The translations under genes were made by a program, and so were the position numbers. From assembly GCA_022865725.1 (NCBI GenBank), contig JALHTP010000015.1, positions 1-21,825 on the forward strand: DNA of 21,825 bases, given 5' to 3'. This document shows, piece after piece, positions 6,481-14,086 of this stretch. The notes under the pieces are model-generated. The model saw only the letters and a program-made list of their open reading frames with translations, searched no databases and had not been told where the DNA came from. Numbering within the stretch: the stretch's first letter is position 1; each line of letters starts with the position of its first letter. The DNA is from Methyloceanibacter sp. Its GTDB lineage: Bacteria; Pseudomonadota; Alphaproteobacteria; Rhizobiales; Methyloligellaceae.

Positions 6481-8377
6481 AATGCAGCTTCCGGCGCTTG
6501 GCCCGCATCGGATTGGGCATCGCGCGAAGCATCTGCCGCCGGGCAACATCCTCGTCGAACAGCTCGGCAAGTTTCTCGGTCATGACGCCGGCCAGCTCCT
6601 CGGCGTCGGTGACGGTGACTGCGCGCCGGTAATAGCGCGTTACGTCGTGGCCGATGCCGATGGCCAGCAGCTCGACCGACGAGCGGGTCTCGATCTCCTC
6701 GATCACCTGACGGAGATGACGCTCCAAATATGACCCCGAGTTGACCGAGAGCGTGGAATCGTCGACCGGCGCGCCGTCGGAGATCATCATCAGAATGCGC
6801 CGCTGCTCGGGGCGCGCCAGCAGACGGGCATGCGCCCAAGCGAGCGCCTCGCCGTCGATATTCTCCTTGAGCAGGCCCTCGCGCATCATCAGCCCGAGAT
6901 TGCGCCGCGACCGCCGCCATGGCGCGTCGGCGGATTTGTAGACGATATGGCGGAGATCGTTGAGCCGGCCGGGAAGGGCAGGCTTCAGCGCATTGAGCCA
7001 CGCCTCGCGCGCGTGCCCGCCCTTCCAGGCGCGCGTGGTGAAGCCGAGGATCTCGACCTTGACGCCGCAGCGCTCGAGCGTGCGCGCCAGAATATCGGCG
7101 CAGCAGGCCGCGACCATGATGGGACGGCCGCGCATCGAGCCGGAATTGTCGAGCAGGAGCGTGACCACGGTGTCGCGGAAACTGGTTTCGCGCTCCTGCT
7201 TGAACATCAGCGGATGCATGGGATCGACGATGACGCGGGCAAGCCGCGCGGCGTCGATCATGCCTTCGTCGAGATCGAAGTCCCAGCCGCGGTTCTGCTG
7301 GGCGAGCAGCCGGCGTTGCAGGCGGTTGGCGAGCCTCGCCACCGCGCCGTGCAGCGCCTGGAGCTGCTTGTCGAGAAAGGCGCGCAAGCGTTCAAGCTCG
7401 TCCGCGTCGCAAAGCTCCTCGGCGTTGACGATCTCGTCATAGGCGCGGGTGAACACCTTGTAGCCGAAGGCTTCCGGGTTATCGAGCACCGAGAGATTGG
7501 GACGCCACGGCTCCGCGCGGCGCGGCAGCGCCGAGGCGTCGGCCTCGCGGTCGCGGCGGTCGGTCGAGCCGTCGTCCCTGTCGTCGAGGGATTCCTCGCT
7601 CATGGAATCCTGCTCGGCGCGGGAATCGGCTGATGAATCGGCGCGCTGCTCCCCGTCGGCGTTCTCCTCGCCGTCGGAGGCGTCGGGATCGGCCTCGCTC
7701 TCGTCCGGCGATTTCTCTTGGTCTTCGCGCTGCTCGAGCTGGTCGGCGAGGTTGAGCGCGGCGAGCAGGTCCCGGGTCAGCCTGCCGAAGGCCTCCTGGT
7801 CGAACAGCATCTCCGGCATGCGCTCGAGCACGGTCCGCGCCCGGCCCTCGATCCAGGGACGCCAGAGATCGACCACGGCGCGCGCCTTGGCCGGCGGCGT
7901 CTGGCCTGTGAGTTTCTCCCGCACCAGGAGGCCGAGCGCGTCCGGCAGCGGCGCTTCGGAGCGCTCGGCGACTTCGGCGAAGCGGCTCCGCTCGTAGCGC
8001 TGCTCCATGCGGGCGGCGAGGTTCGCCGCAACGCCCTGCATGCGCTTGGCGCCGATCGCCTCCACGCGCGCCTGCTCGATCGCCTCGAACACGGCGCGCG
8101 CCTCGCCGCCTGACGGCGCCAAGGCCTCATGCAAGGCAGGATCGTGGCAGGCGATGGAGAGCGCGGCGGCGTCGGCATGGCCGCGGATCACGGCGATCTC
8201 AGTCTTGCTCGGCACGCGCGACGGCTCCGGCAGCCGCGCCGTCTTGCCGACAAGGCCGGGAGGCTCGCTGGTGAACACCACCTCGACGCCGCTGTCGGCG
8301 GCGATCGAGCGGGTGGTCAGCGTCACCGCGCGCTTGAAGGGATCGAGCGGCGCTTCTTTACGCCGGGTGAGCGTCAT
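6479..8377 (-). CDS. cobT: Aerobic cobaltochelatase subunit CobT
   Basis: A 632-residue protein. It has an N-terminal CobT region, a strongly acidic Glu/Asp/Ser-rich linker at about 213-290, and a C-terminal von Willebrand A domain with an intact MIDAS motif DNSGS (D410, S412, S414) plus GFTTRAW and MISDGAP further on. CobT with the AAA+ protein CobS drives CobN to insert cobalt into hydrogenobyrinic acid a,c-diamide in aerobic B12 synthesis. The ORF extends upstream to 8476, but the ATG at 8377 gives the family N-terminus (MTLTRRKEAPLDPFKRAV) and sits 2 nt after the cobS stop, so the two are translationally coupled. CobN is not in the window. The 3' end runs into a palindromic repeat. Confidence 0.95.
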   Translation of the reverse strand: MTLTRRKEAPLDPFKRAVTLTTRSIAADSGVEVVFTSEPPGLVGKTARLPEPSRVPSKTEIAVIRGHADAAALSIACHDPALHEALAPSGGEARAVFEAIEQARVEAIGAKRMQGVAANLAARMEQRYERSRFAEVAERSEAPLPDALGLLVREKLTGQTPPAKARAVVDLWRPWIEGRARTVLERMPEMLFDQEAFGRLTRDLLAALNLADQLEQREDQEKSPDESEADPDASDGEENADGEQRADSSADSRAEQDSMSEESLDDRDDGSTDRRDREADASALPRRAEPWRPNLSVLDNPEAFGYKVFTRAYDEIVNAEELCDADELERLRAFLDKQLQALHGAVARLANRLQRRLLAQQNRGWDFDLDEGMIDAARLARVIVDPMHPLMFKQERETSFRDTVVTLLLDNSGSMRGRPIMVAACCADILARTLERCGVKVEILGFTTRAWKGGHAREAWLNALKPALPGRLNDLRHIVYKSADAPWRRSRRNLGLMMREGLLKENIDGEALAWAHARLLARPEQRRILMMISDGAPVDDSTLSVNSGSYLERHLRQVIEEIETRSSVELLAIGIGHDVTRYYRRAVTVTDAEELAGVMTEKLAELFDEDVARRQMLRAMPNPMRAKRRKLH

Positions 8378-8379
8378 GG

Positions 8380-9369
8380 TCAGCTCAGCGCCACATTGGC
8401 GGTCGATTGCGGCAGATCCTCGCCGAAGCAGCGCTGATAGAACTCCGCGATCAGCCCACGCTCCAGCTCGTCGCATTTGTTGAGGAAGGAGAGCGCGAAG
8501 GCGGTGCCGACATCGCCGAAGATCTCGGCGTTCTCCGCCCAGGTGATGACCGTGCGCGGGCTCATCACCGTGGAGAGGTCCCCGTTCATAAAGGCGTTCC
8601 GGGTCAGCTCGGCCACGCGCACCATGTTGGACACGACCTTGCGTCCGGCGTCCGTGTTCCAGGCCTTGGCCTTGGCCAGCACGATGGCCACCTCGTCGTC
8701 ATGCGGCAGATAATTCAGCGTGACCACGATCGACCAGCGGTCCATCTGGCCCTGGTTGATCTGCTGCGTGCCGTGATAGAGGCCGCTCGTGTCGCCGAGC
8801 CCAATCGTATTGGTGGTCGAGAACAGGCGGAAGGCCGGATGCGGCCGGATCACTTTGGACTGGTCGAGCAAAGTGAGCCTGCCGGAGACCTCGAGCACCC
8901 GCTGAATCACGAACATCACGTCGGGCCGCCCGGCGTCATACTCGTCGAAGCAGAGCGCGGTGTTGGACTGGAGCGCATAAGGCAAAATGCCCTCGCGAAA
9001 CTCCGTCACCTGCATCCCGTCGCGGATCACGATGGCGTCCTTGCCGACGAGATCGATACGGCTCACATGGCTGTCGAGATTGATGCGCATGCAGGGCCAG
9101 TTGAGCCGCGCCGCGACCTGCTCGATATGGGTCGATTTGCCGGTGCCGTGATAGCCCTGGATCATGACGCGGCGGTTGTGCTTGAAGCCGGCCAGGATGG
9201 CGAGCGTCACATCGCGGTTGAATTGATAGTCGGGGTCGAGGTCGGGCACGTGCTCGTCGGGCCGTGAATAGGCAGGCACTTCGAGATCGGTGTCGATGCC
9301 GAAGACCTGGCGGACGGAAACCGACATGTCGGGCAGGCCGGCGACGTTGCGGGCAGTTTCGAGTGTCAT
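8380..9369 (-). CDS. cobS: Aerobic cobaltochelatase subunit CobS (AAA+ ATPase)
   Basis: A 329-residue MoxR-type AAA+ ATPase. Walker A is GYHGTGKST at 72-80, Walker B ALCFDEYD ends near 145, and the SHVSRIDLVGKDA and FSTTNTIGLGDTSGLYHGTQ segments are characteristic of CobS. It forms hexameric rings that, with CobT, power cobalt insertion by CobN. The start MTLETARNVAG precedes the conserved DMSVSVRQVFGID block at the expected distance; only a weak Shine-Dalgarno-like AGG is present. It is followed 2 nt later by cobT. The 89-nt gap from the dnaJ-like gene suggests either read-through from that gene or its own promoter, which I could not identify. Confidence 0.95.
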   Translation of the reverse strand: MTLETARNVAGLPDMSVSVRQVFGIDTDLEVPAYSRPDEHVPDLDPDYQFNRDVTLAILAGFKHNRRVMIQGYHGTGKSTHIEQVAARLNWPCMRINLDSHVSRIDLVGKDAIVIRDGMQVTEFREGILPYALQSNTALCFDEYDAGRPDVMFVIQRVLEVSGRLTLLDQSKVIRPHPAFRLFSTTNTIGLGDTSGLYHGTQQINQGQMDRWSIVVTLNYLPHDDEVAIVLAKAKAWNTDAGRKVVSNMVRVAELTRNAFMNGDLSTVMSPRTVITWAENAEIFGDVGTAFALSFLNKCDELERGLIAEFYQRCFGEDLPQSTANVALS

Positions 9370-9458
9370 GGTCTGTGGAAGCCTATTGAGTCGCGTTGCA
9401 TATGAGCTTGGCCAGTGGCGAAGCCGTGATGTTGGAGAAGGGGGGCTGCCCAGCGACT

Positions 9459-10085
9459 TTACGCAAGCCCGGCCTGTCTCAGATAATTATAGGCTTGGAT
9501 CACTTCGCGCAACTTGTCCTCTGAGGTGCGGTCGCCCTTGTTGTGGTCGGGGTGGAGCCGCTTAACCAATTCCTTGAAGCGCGCCTTGATGTCGGCCTTG
9601 GTGGCGGAGTCCTCGAGATTGAGCTGGCGCAAGCATTTCCGCTCGAGGCGCTTCAGCGGCCGCACCGGCCCACTGGCTGCCGCCTTGTCGGCGGCGCGCT
9701 CGGCGAACAGCCCGAAAGGATCGGCGGTGGCGAAGCGGTGGGCGAAGCCGCCAGTGTGCGCGCCGTTGCGGGGCCTGCGCTGCCGCGCCCAGGGGTTCAC
9801 GCCCATCGACCAGGTCGGGCGATGCCCGATCGTGTCGTCCTTCTGGTGCTGCACGACATCCTCGTCGGGCAGCCCGGCGAAATAATTGTAGCCCTTATTG
9901 TATTCCCGCACATGGTCGAGGCAGAAGCGATGATACTGGCCTTCATGTCCGCGGCCCTTGGGAGCGGGGTAGAGACCAGGCTCCGTGCAGCCCTGCCACT
10001 CGCAAGCGGGACAGGACTCGCGCAACAGGCGGTTCGTGTCGGGCTTGACGCGCAAGCGGTCGAAGAATTTCGAGTCGAGCTTCAT
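9459..10085 (-). CDS. DnaJ-family protein with C-terminal J domain
   Basis: A 208-residue protein. The J domain is at the C-terminus (about 150-205) with the HPD motif at 178-180 in KRLHPDHNKGD. The N-terminal half has paired Cys/His residues (C25, C28, C33 and H52, C55, H58) that could bind a metal. This J-domain-last architecture differs from canonical DnaJ and is a recognised Hyphomicrobiales type. It should stimulate a DnaK-type Hsp70; the client is unknown. The frame stays open to 10412, but that extension runs into bolA, and the family starts at MKLDSKFFDRLRVKPDTN. There is no Shine-Dalgarno before the ATG. A CATAAT/TTGTTG pair ends only ten bases upstream, so the mRNA may be leaderless. 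It is divergent from bolA and upstream of cobS. Confidence 0.88.
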   Translation of the reverse strand: MKLDSKFFDRLRVKPDTNRLLRESCPACEWQGCTEPGLYPAPKGRGHEGQYHRFCLDHVREYNKGYNYFAGLPDEDVVQHQKDDTIGHRPTWSMGVNPWARQRRPRNGAHTGGFAHRFATADPFGLFAERAADKAAASGPVRPLKRLERKCLRQLNLEDSATKADIKARFKELVKRLHPDHNKGDRTSEDKLREVIQAYNYLRQAGLA

Positions 10086-10094
10086 GGACTCGGC

Positions 10095-10123
10095 ATTATG
10101 GGAAGCAGCGCCTGTCACAACAA
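10095..10123 (-). promoter_or_regulatory. Candidate promoter for dnaJ-like gene
   Basis: On the minus strand, TTGTTG (complement of 10118-10123), a 17-base spacer and CATAAT (complement of 10095-10100) resemble a sigma70 promoter. Transcription would begin only a few bases before the ATG at 10085, implying a leaderless or nearly leaderless message. This fits the missing ribosome binding site. Confidence 0.4.
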
Positions 10124-10181
10124 GCATGGCCCTTGGGGCAGCGATTAGGCTAAGATGACCGGTTAAGGTGGAGGCGGCACG

Positions 10182-10463
10182 ATGCGTGTTGAAGAGCAGA
10201 TCACACAAAAGTTGCAACAAGCCTTCGCGCCGGTCTCCCTCGAGGTTGTTAACGACTCCGATCGTCACAGAGGCCACGCCGGCGCGCCCGGAACCGGCGA
10301 GAGCCATTTCACCATCAAAGTGGTGTCGGACCGCTTCGCCGGCAAGTCGCGCGTCGAACGTCACCGCATGGTCAACGACGTTCTGGCCGATGAGCTCAAG
10401 GGCCCGGTCCACGCCCTGGCCATCAGCGCGCTGGCCCCGGAGGAGCGCTCGCGGCCTCTATGA
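10182..10463 (+). CDS. bolA: BolA-family protein
   Basis: A 93-residue BolA/YrbA-fold protein with the hallmark stretch ESHFTIKVVSDRFAGKSRVE followed by RHRMVNDVLADELKGPVHAL. BolA proteins pair with monothiol glutaredoxins in iron-sulfur cluster handling and are also described as stress or envelope regulators. GGAGG at 10170-10174 lies seven bases before the ATG, a strong site. It is divergent from the dnaJ-like gene. Its stop overlaps the 3' end of the convergent CNNM/CorC gene by six bases (10458-10463). Which BolA subtype it is cannot be settled by eye. Confidence 0.92.
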   Translation: MRVEEQITQKLQQAFAPVSLEVVNDSDRHRGHAGAPGTGESHFTIKVVSDRFAGKSRVERHRMVNDVLADELKGPVHALAISALAPEERSRPL

Positions 10464-11762
10464 GGCCTTGCTCGACGCCTTCTTCCGCTTGCGCGCGGGC
10501 TTGAGCGGCGTCACCCGTAACGACGTGATCTTGTTCCGCTGCCGCTTCAGCACCTCGAAGCGGAACTCGTGGAAGGTGAAGGCCTGGCCGGTATCGGGAA
10601 TGGTCTGCGCCTCGTGGAGCACCAGCCCGGCGATGGTGGTGGCTTCCTCGTCGGGGATGTCCCAGTCCATCAGGCGGTTCACGTCCCGGATCGGCACCGC
10701 GCCGTCGACGATCAGCGAGCCGTCGGCTTGCGGCTTGGCGAGGGAGGCGGCGATGTCGGTCTCGTCGGTGATGTCGCCGACGATTTCCTCGATAATGTCC
10801 TCGAGCGTGACGAGGCCCATCACCTCTCCATATTCGTCGACCACGATGGCGAAATGGGCTTTCCGCTTGAGAAAGGCGTTGAGCTGGTCCTTCAGCGTCG
10901 TGGTGTCGGGCACGAACCAAGGCGGGGTGGCGAGCGCGACGATGTCGAGCTTGCCGAGATCGCCCTTGGCATCGCGCAACGCCCGTAGCAGCGTCTTGGC
11001 GTGGAGGATGCCGATGATCTCCTCGCGCTCGCCGCGCCACAACGGCAGCCGCGTATGCGAGCTCTTCAAGGCTTCGTCCACGATCTTCTCGGTGGGAAGC
11101 TCGGCGTCGATCGCGTCCATCTTGGTCCGGTGCACCATGATGTCGGAGACGGTGAGCTCGCGCAGGTCGAGCACGCCGCCCAGCATGTCGCGGGTGAGCT
11201 TCACCACGCCGCCTTCCTGGTGATGCAGCTCGATGGCGCCCCTGATCTCCTCATGCGCGGAGAGCACTTCGGCGTCATCGCTGATCGAGACGCCGAACAG
11301 GCGCAGCGTATGGCGCACGATCCACTGCATGGTGGCGGTCACCGGCGCCAACACCGCCACCACGAAATTGACGGCCGGTGCCACAGTGAGTGCCATGCGG
11401 TCGGCGTTGAGGATGGCGTAGGTCTTGGGCAGCACCTCGGCGAACAGCACCACGATCGTCGTCATCACGATGGTGGCGTAGACCACTCCCTCCTCGCCGA
11501 ACAGGGTCAGGAACAGGCTGGTGGCGAGCGCCGACGCGGCGATGTTGGCCAGCGTATTGCCGAGCAGGATGGCGCCGATGAAGCGCTCGCGCACGGTGAG
11601 CAGGTAGTTCACCACGCGCGCGCGACGGTTCCCGTCCTGCTCCAGCGCGTGCATCTTGGCGCGCGAGGCCGCGGTCAGCGCCGTCTCGGAACCGGAGAAG
11701 AAGGCCGAGGCGAGGAGCAGACCCAGGATCGCGCCAAGCGTAACGCCCAAGCCTAGTGTCAT
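10458..11762 (-). CDS. CNNM/CBS/CorC-type integral membrane protein (HlyC/CorC family)
   Basis: A 434-residue protein. The N-terminal CNNM (DUF21) membrane domain covers about 1-170, with hydrophobic segments near 4-22, 61-88, 94-112 and 125-140 and the FFSGSETALTAASR motif. A tandem CBS pair follows (about 205-330) with VVDEYGEVMGLVTLEDIIEE, then a C-terminal CorC_HlyC domain (about 345-420) and a Lys/Arg-rich tail. Family members are linked to magnesium/cobalt efflux or homeostasis; transport by this one is inferred. The ATG at 11762 overlaps the aroB stop as ATGA, and a GTG at 11774 is the alternative. It is the last gene of the aroK-aroB operon. Confidence 0.93.
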   Translation of the reverse strand: MTLGLGVTLGAILGLLLASAFFSGSETALTAASRAKMHALEQDGNRRARVVNYLLTVRERFIGAILLGNTLANIAASALATSLFLTLFGEEGVVYATIVMTTIVVLFAEVLPKTYAILNADRMALTVAPAVNFVVAVLAPVTATMQWIVRHTLRLFGVSISDDAEVLSAHEEIRGAIELHHQEGGVVKLTRDMLGGVLDLRELTVSDIMVHRTKMDAIDAELPTEKIVDEALKSSHTRLPLWRGEREEIIGILHAKTLLRALRDAKGDLGKLDIVALATPPWFVPDTTTLKDQLNAFLKRKAHFAIVVDEYGEVMGLVTLEDIIEEIVGDITDETDIAASLAKPQADGSLIVDGAVPIRDVNRLMDWDIPDEEATTIAGLVLHEAQTIPDTGQAFTFHEFRFEVLKRQRNKITSLRVTPLKPARKRKKASSKAS

Positions 11763-12913
11763 CGTCTGCCGCACTCCTGAACGAGGAATTCTGTGAGCTG
11801 GGGAAGCGGCACGTCGCGCTCGACAAAGGCTTGGCCGATGCCGCGCACCAGCACGAGCGCGAGCTTGCCGCCCTTCACCTTCTTGTCCTGCGCCATCAGC
11901 CGCAAGAGCACGTCAGGCTTGGGCTGCGCGCCTGGGATCGCGGAAATCTTCACCGGCAGCCCGACAGCAGCGAAATGCTGCTCGACGCTGCTCGCATCCT
12001 TTGCCGGGCAAAGCCCAAGCTCGACCGAGAAGGCGAAGGCGAGCCGCATGCCGATCGAGATCGCCTCGCCATGCAGGAGCCGGTCCGAATAGCCGGCAAA
12101 GGCCTCGAGCGCATGGCCGAAAGTATGGCCGAGATTGAGGAGCGCGCGTTTGCCGCTTTCCTCCCGCTCGTCCTCTGCGACGATGGCGGCCTTGGCGCGG
12201 ACGCTTGTCTCCACCGCGTGGCGGCGCTGGCCGCCGGATGCGGCAAACACCTCGGTCCAGTTCTGCTCCAGCCAGGTGAAGAACGGCGCATCGCCGATCA
12301 GCCCATATTTAACCACCTCGGCATAGCCGGCCCGGAACTCGCGCTGGCTCAAGGTCGAAAGCACGGAAATATCGGCGAGAACCAGGCTCGGCTGATGGAA
12401 GGTGCCGATCAGGTTCTTGCCTTGTTTCGTGTCGATGCCGGTCTTGCCGCCGACCGAGGAATCGACCTGAGCCAAGAGCGAGGTCGGCATCTGCACGACG
12501 CGGACGCCGCGCCGCAAGATGCTCGCGGCAAAACCGGCCAGATCTCCGACCACGCCGCCGCCAAAGGCGATGACGCAATCGCCCCGCTCGACGCCCTGCT
12601 CGATCAGGGTCTCGCAGAGCGTGGCGAGGACGGGGAAGCTCTTGCTCGCCTCGCCGGGGGCGACCACCGCCTTGCCGAGAAAAAGCCCATGCTGCTCGAG
12701 GGTCGCTTTGAGAGGCGCGAGATAGAGCGCCGCGACATTCTTATCGCTCACCACCGCGCAGCGCGCGCCAGGAAGCGCCGCGGCGATACGCCGCCCGGCC
12801 GAGGCGATCAGCCCCTCGCCGATGACGATAGGGTAGCTCCGTCCTGGAAGCGTCACCTCGATGGTTGTCTCGCTTTGGCCTTCGGCCAAGGCGGTCGCGC
12901 CGTCGCGCATCAT
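11759..12913 (-). CDS. aroB: 3-dehydroquinate synthase
   Basis: A 384-residue enzyme that converts DAHP to 3-dehydroquinate, the second step of the shikimate pathway, using NAD and a divalent metal. Visible signatures are the NAD-binding FGGGVVGDLAGF (about 117-128), PTSLLAQVDSSVGGKTGID (about 143-161), NLIGTFHQP, and the metal ligands E199 (AEVVKYG), H263 (LGHTFGH) and H281 (HGEAIS). The length is typical. Its ATG at 12913 overlaps the aroK TGA as ATGA, and its own TGA overlaps the ATG of the CNNM gene the same way, so all three are translationally coupled. Nothing looks damaged. Confidence 0.97.
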   Translation of the reverse strand: MMRDGATALAEGQSETTIEVTLPGRSYPIVIGEGLIASAGRRIAAALPGARCAVVSDKNVAALYLAPLKATLEQHGLFLGKAVVAPGEASKSFPVLATLCETLIEQGVERGDCVIAFGGGVVGDLAGFAASILRRGVRVVQMPTSLLAQVDSSVGGKTGIDTKQGKNLIGTFHQPSLVLADISVLSTLSQREFRAGYAEVVKYGLIGDAPFFTWLEQNWTEVFAASGGQRRHAVETSVRAKAAIVAEDEREESGKRALLNLGHTFGHALEAFAGYSDRLLHGEAISIGMRLAFAFSVELGLCPAKDASSVEQHFAAVGLPVKISAIPGAQPKPDVLLRLMAQDKKVKGGKLALVLVRGIGQAFVERDVPLPQLTEFLVQECGRR

Positions 12914-13542
12914 GTCACCTTCTTGCGGCCCTGACGTTCGTCCGCATTCGCCTCGCAGTCGAGCTTGCCGGCAACCGCATCGATAACCGCGCCCACGATC
13001 ACATCATGGGGCACGTCGCGGCTCTCGACCGTCACATCGGCCTCTTCATAGATGGGATAGCGCTCTTCCATCAGCTTTTTCATCACTTTTTCTGGGTCGC
13101 CGGCGGCAAGGAGCGGCCGGTTGTCCCGCCGCCCGACGCGTTTCAGCAGCACTTTGATCTCCGCCTTGAGCCAGACCGAGAGCCCGCCCGCCTTGATATT
13201 GGCCCGCGTGTCGGGATTCATAAAGGCGCCGCCGCCTGTGGCGAGCACCTGCGGGCCGGCTTCCAGCAGCCGCGCGATCACCTTGCGCTCGCCCTGGCGG
13301 AAATAGGCTTCGCCATGCTCGGCGAAGATTTCGCTGATGCTCGCGCCGGCCGCCGCCTCGATCTCGGAATCGGCATCGATGAAGGGCAGCTCGAGCCGGC
13401 TGGCGAGCCGCCGGCCCACGGCGGTCTTGCCGGCCCCCATCAGCCCGATCAGCACGATGCTCCGCCGTCCAAGGGCCTCGCGGATGTGTACGAGCCGCTC
13501 CTGCCGGTCGTCTTTCTTATGCTCGGTCAGCCCTGGACTCAT
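12910..13542 (-). CDS. aroK: Shikimate kinase
   Basis: A 210-residue kinase that phosphorylates shikimate at the 3-hydroxyl. Walker A is GLMGAGKT at 33-40. The magnesium/shikimate-binding D56-x-D58 lies in PFIDADSEIE, the glycine-rich GGG is at 103-105, and the lid arginine is in RRDNRPLL (about 138-145). The frame stays open to 13650, but the upstream part shows no family similarity, and the ATG at 13542 gives the usual short alphaproteobacterial N-terminal extension. Its Shine-Dalgarno is poor (AAGG abuts the start), so the exact start is less certain than the gene. It is the first gene of the aroK-aroB-CNNM operon and divergent from the small membrane protein gene. Confidence 0.94.
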   Translation of the reverse strand: MSPGLTEHKKDDRQERLVHIREALGRRSIVLIGLMGAGKTAVGRRLASRLELPFIDADSEIEAAAGASISEIFAEHGEAYFRQGERKVIARLLEAGPQVLATGGGAFMNPDTRANIKAGGLSVWLKAEIKVLLKRVGRRDNRPLLAAGDPEKVMKKLMEERYPIYEEADVTVESRDVPHDVIVGAVIDAVAGKLDCEANADERQGRKKVT

Positions 13543-13734
13543 CCTTGGTCGGTGGAGGATCGGCCTCTTGCATCGGCGCGCAAGACGCGACTCGCGAAGG
13601 GTATGAATTTCCCATGCTGGCAGCGCCCTGTCGAATCGTCCATGATGCAAATGAGGGCAACGCGCTCCCGCGTTTTTGGGTCATAATGACGCCCTGTTCG
13701 GGACTAAAACACCGTTAGGAACACGGGCGCCTCG

Positions 13735-13971
13735 ATGCCGACACTGTTTCGTTTCCTGATGATTGTGGGGGTGATTGCCGGTGCCGTCACTGGAAGCCTC
13801 TATGTGCTGGCTGAATACTTCCAGCCCGAGCCCAAGGAAATCTCCAAAGCCTTGCGCAACGTCAAGGCGCGGATGGAAGACACGACCGCCTCTACGCCTA
13901 GCGCTGATACTGGCGCCGTTGCTCCTGTCGAGCCTGCCCCAAGCGAAGGCTCAGGGCGTCGAGCGCAGTGA
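13735..13971 (+). CDS. Small conserved membrane protein, function unknown
   Basis: A 78-residue protein with one N-terminal membrane segment (about 5-27, LFRFLMIVGVIAGAVTGSLYVL), then EYFQPEPKEISKALRNVKAR and a Pro/Ala/Ser-rich tail. Hyphomicrobiales often carry a similar small single-pass protein (a hydrophobic helix followed by a P-P/Q-R/K-E motif) between aroK and xerD, which supports it being real. The role is unknown. The ATG at 13735 has AGGA about fourteen bases upstream, a weak arrangement. The tail is overlapped in another frame by a possible second ORF that runs to just before xerD, so a frameshift or an overlapping gene is possible. Confidence 0.65.
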   Translation: MPTLFRFLMIVGVIAGAVTGSLYVLAEYFQPEPKEISKALRNVKARMEDTTASTPSADTGAVAPVEPAPSEGSGRRAQ

Positions 13972-14083
13972 GCTGTCCCCTCTGCCGGGCGCCGCTCCTC
14001 CCGATCTAGGCGAGAGACCACCTTCCCAGGCGACCGCGCCTGAGGCGCTTTACGCGCATCGGCCCTCGCACGGAAAGGCTTGA
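13862..14083 (+). CDS. Possible small secreted protein overlapping the previous gene (start unclear)
   Basis: In the +2 frame relative to the upstream gene, the sequence reads WKTRPPLRLALILAPLLLSS followed by LPQAKAQG and a Pro/Ala-rich tail ending SHGKA. This looks like a signal peptide with a cleavage after AKA. The TGA at 14081-14083 is three bases before the xerD start, hinting at translational coupling. There is no ATG or GTG at the right place: the nearest ATGs are at 13775 and 13802, which would make the signal internal. It could therefore be a chance ORF, a 3' part shifted from the upstream gene, or a gene with an unusual start. Start coordinates are approximate. Confidence 0.3.
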   Translation, partial: SRRGWKTRPPLRLALILAPLLLSSLPQAKAQGVERSELSPLPGAAPPDLGERPPSQATAPEALYAHRPSHGKA

Positions 14084-14086
14084 GCC

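Noticed and set aside
8378..8476. Upstream start for cobT
   Set aside because: It would overlap the cobS 3' end; the ATG at 8377, 2 nt after the cobS stop, gives the family N-terminus.
10086..10412. A 109-codon N-terminal extension of the dnaJ-like ORF
   Set aside because: It runs through bolA on the opposite strand, and the family starts at MKLDSKFF (10085).
13543..13650. Upstream start for aroK
   Set aside because: The extra 36 residues have no family similarity and would be an unusual extension.
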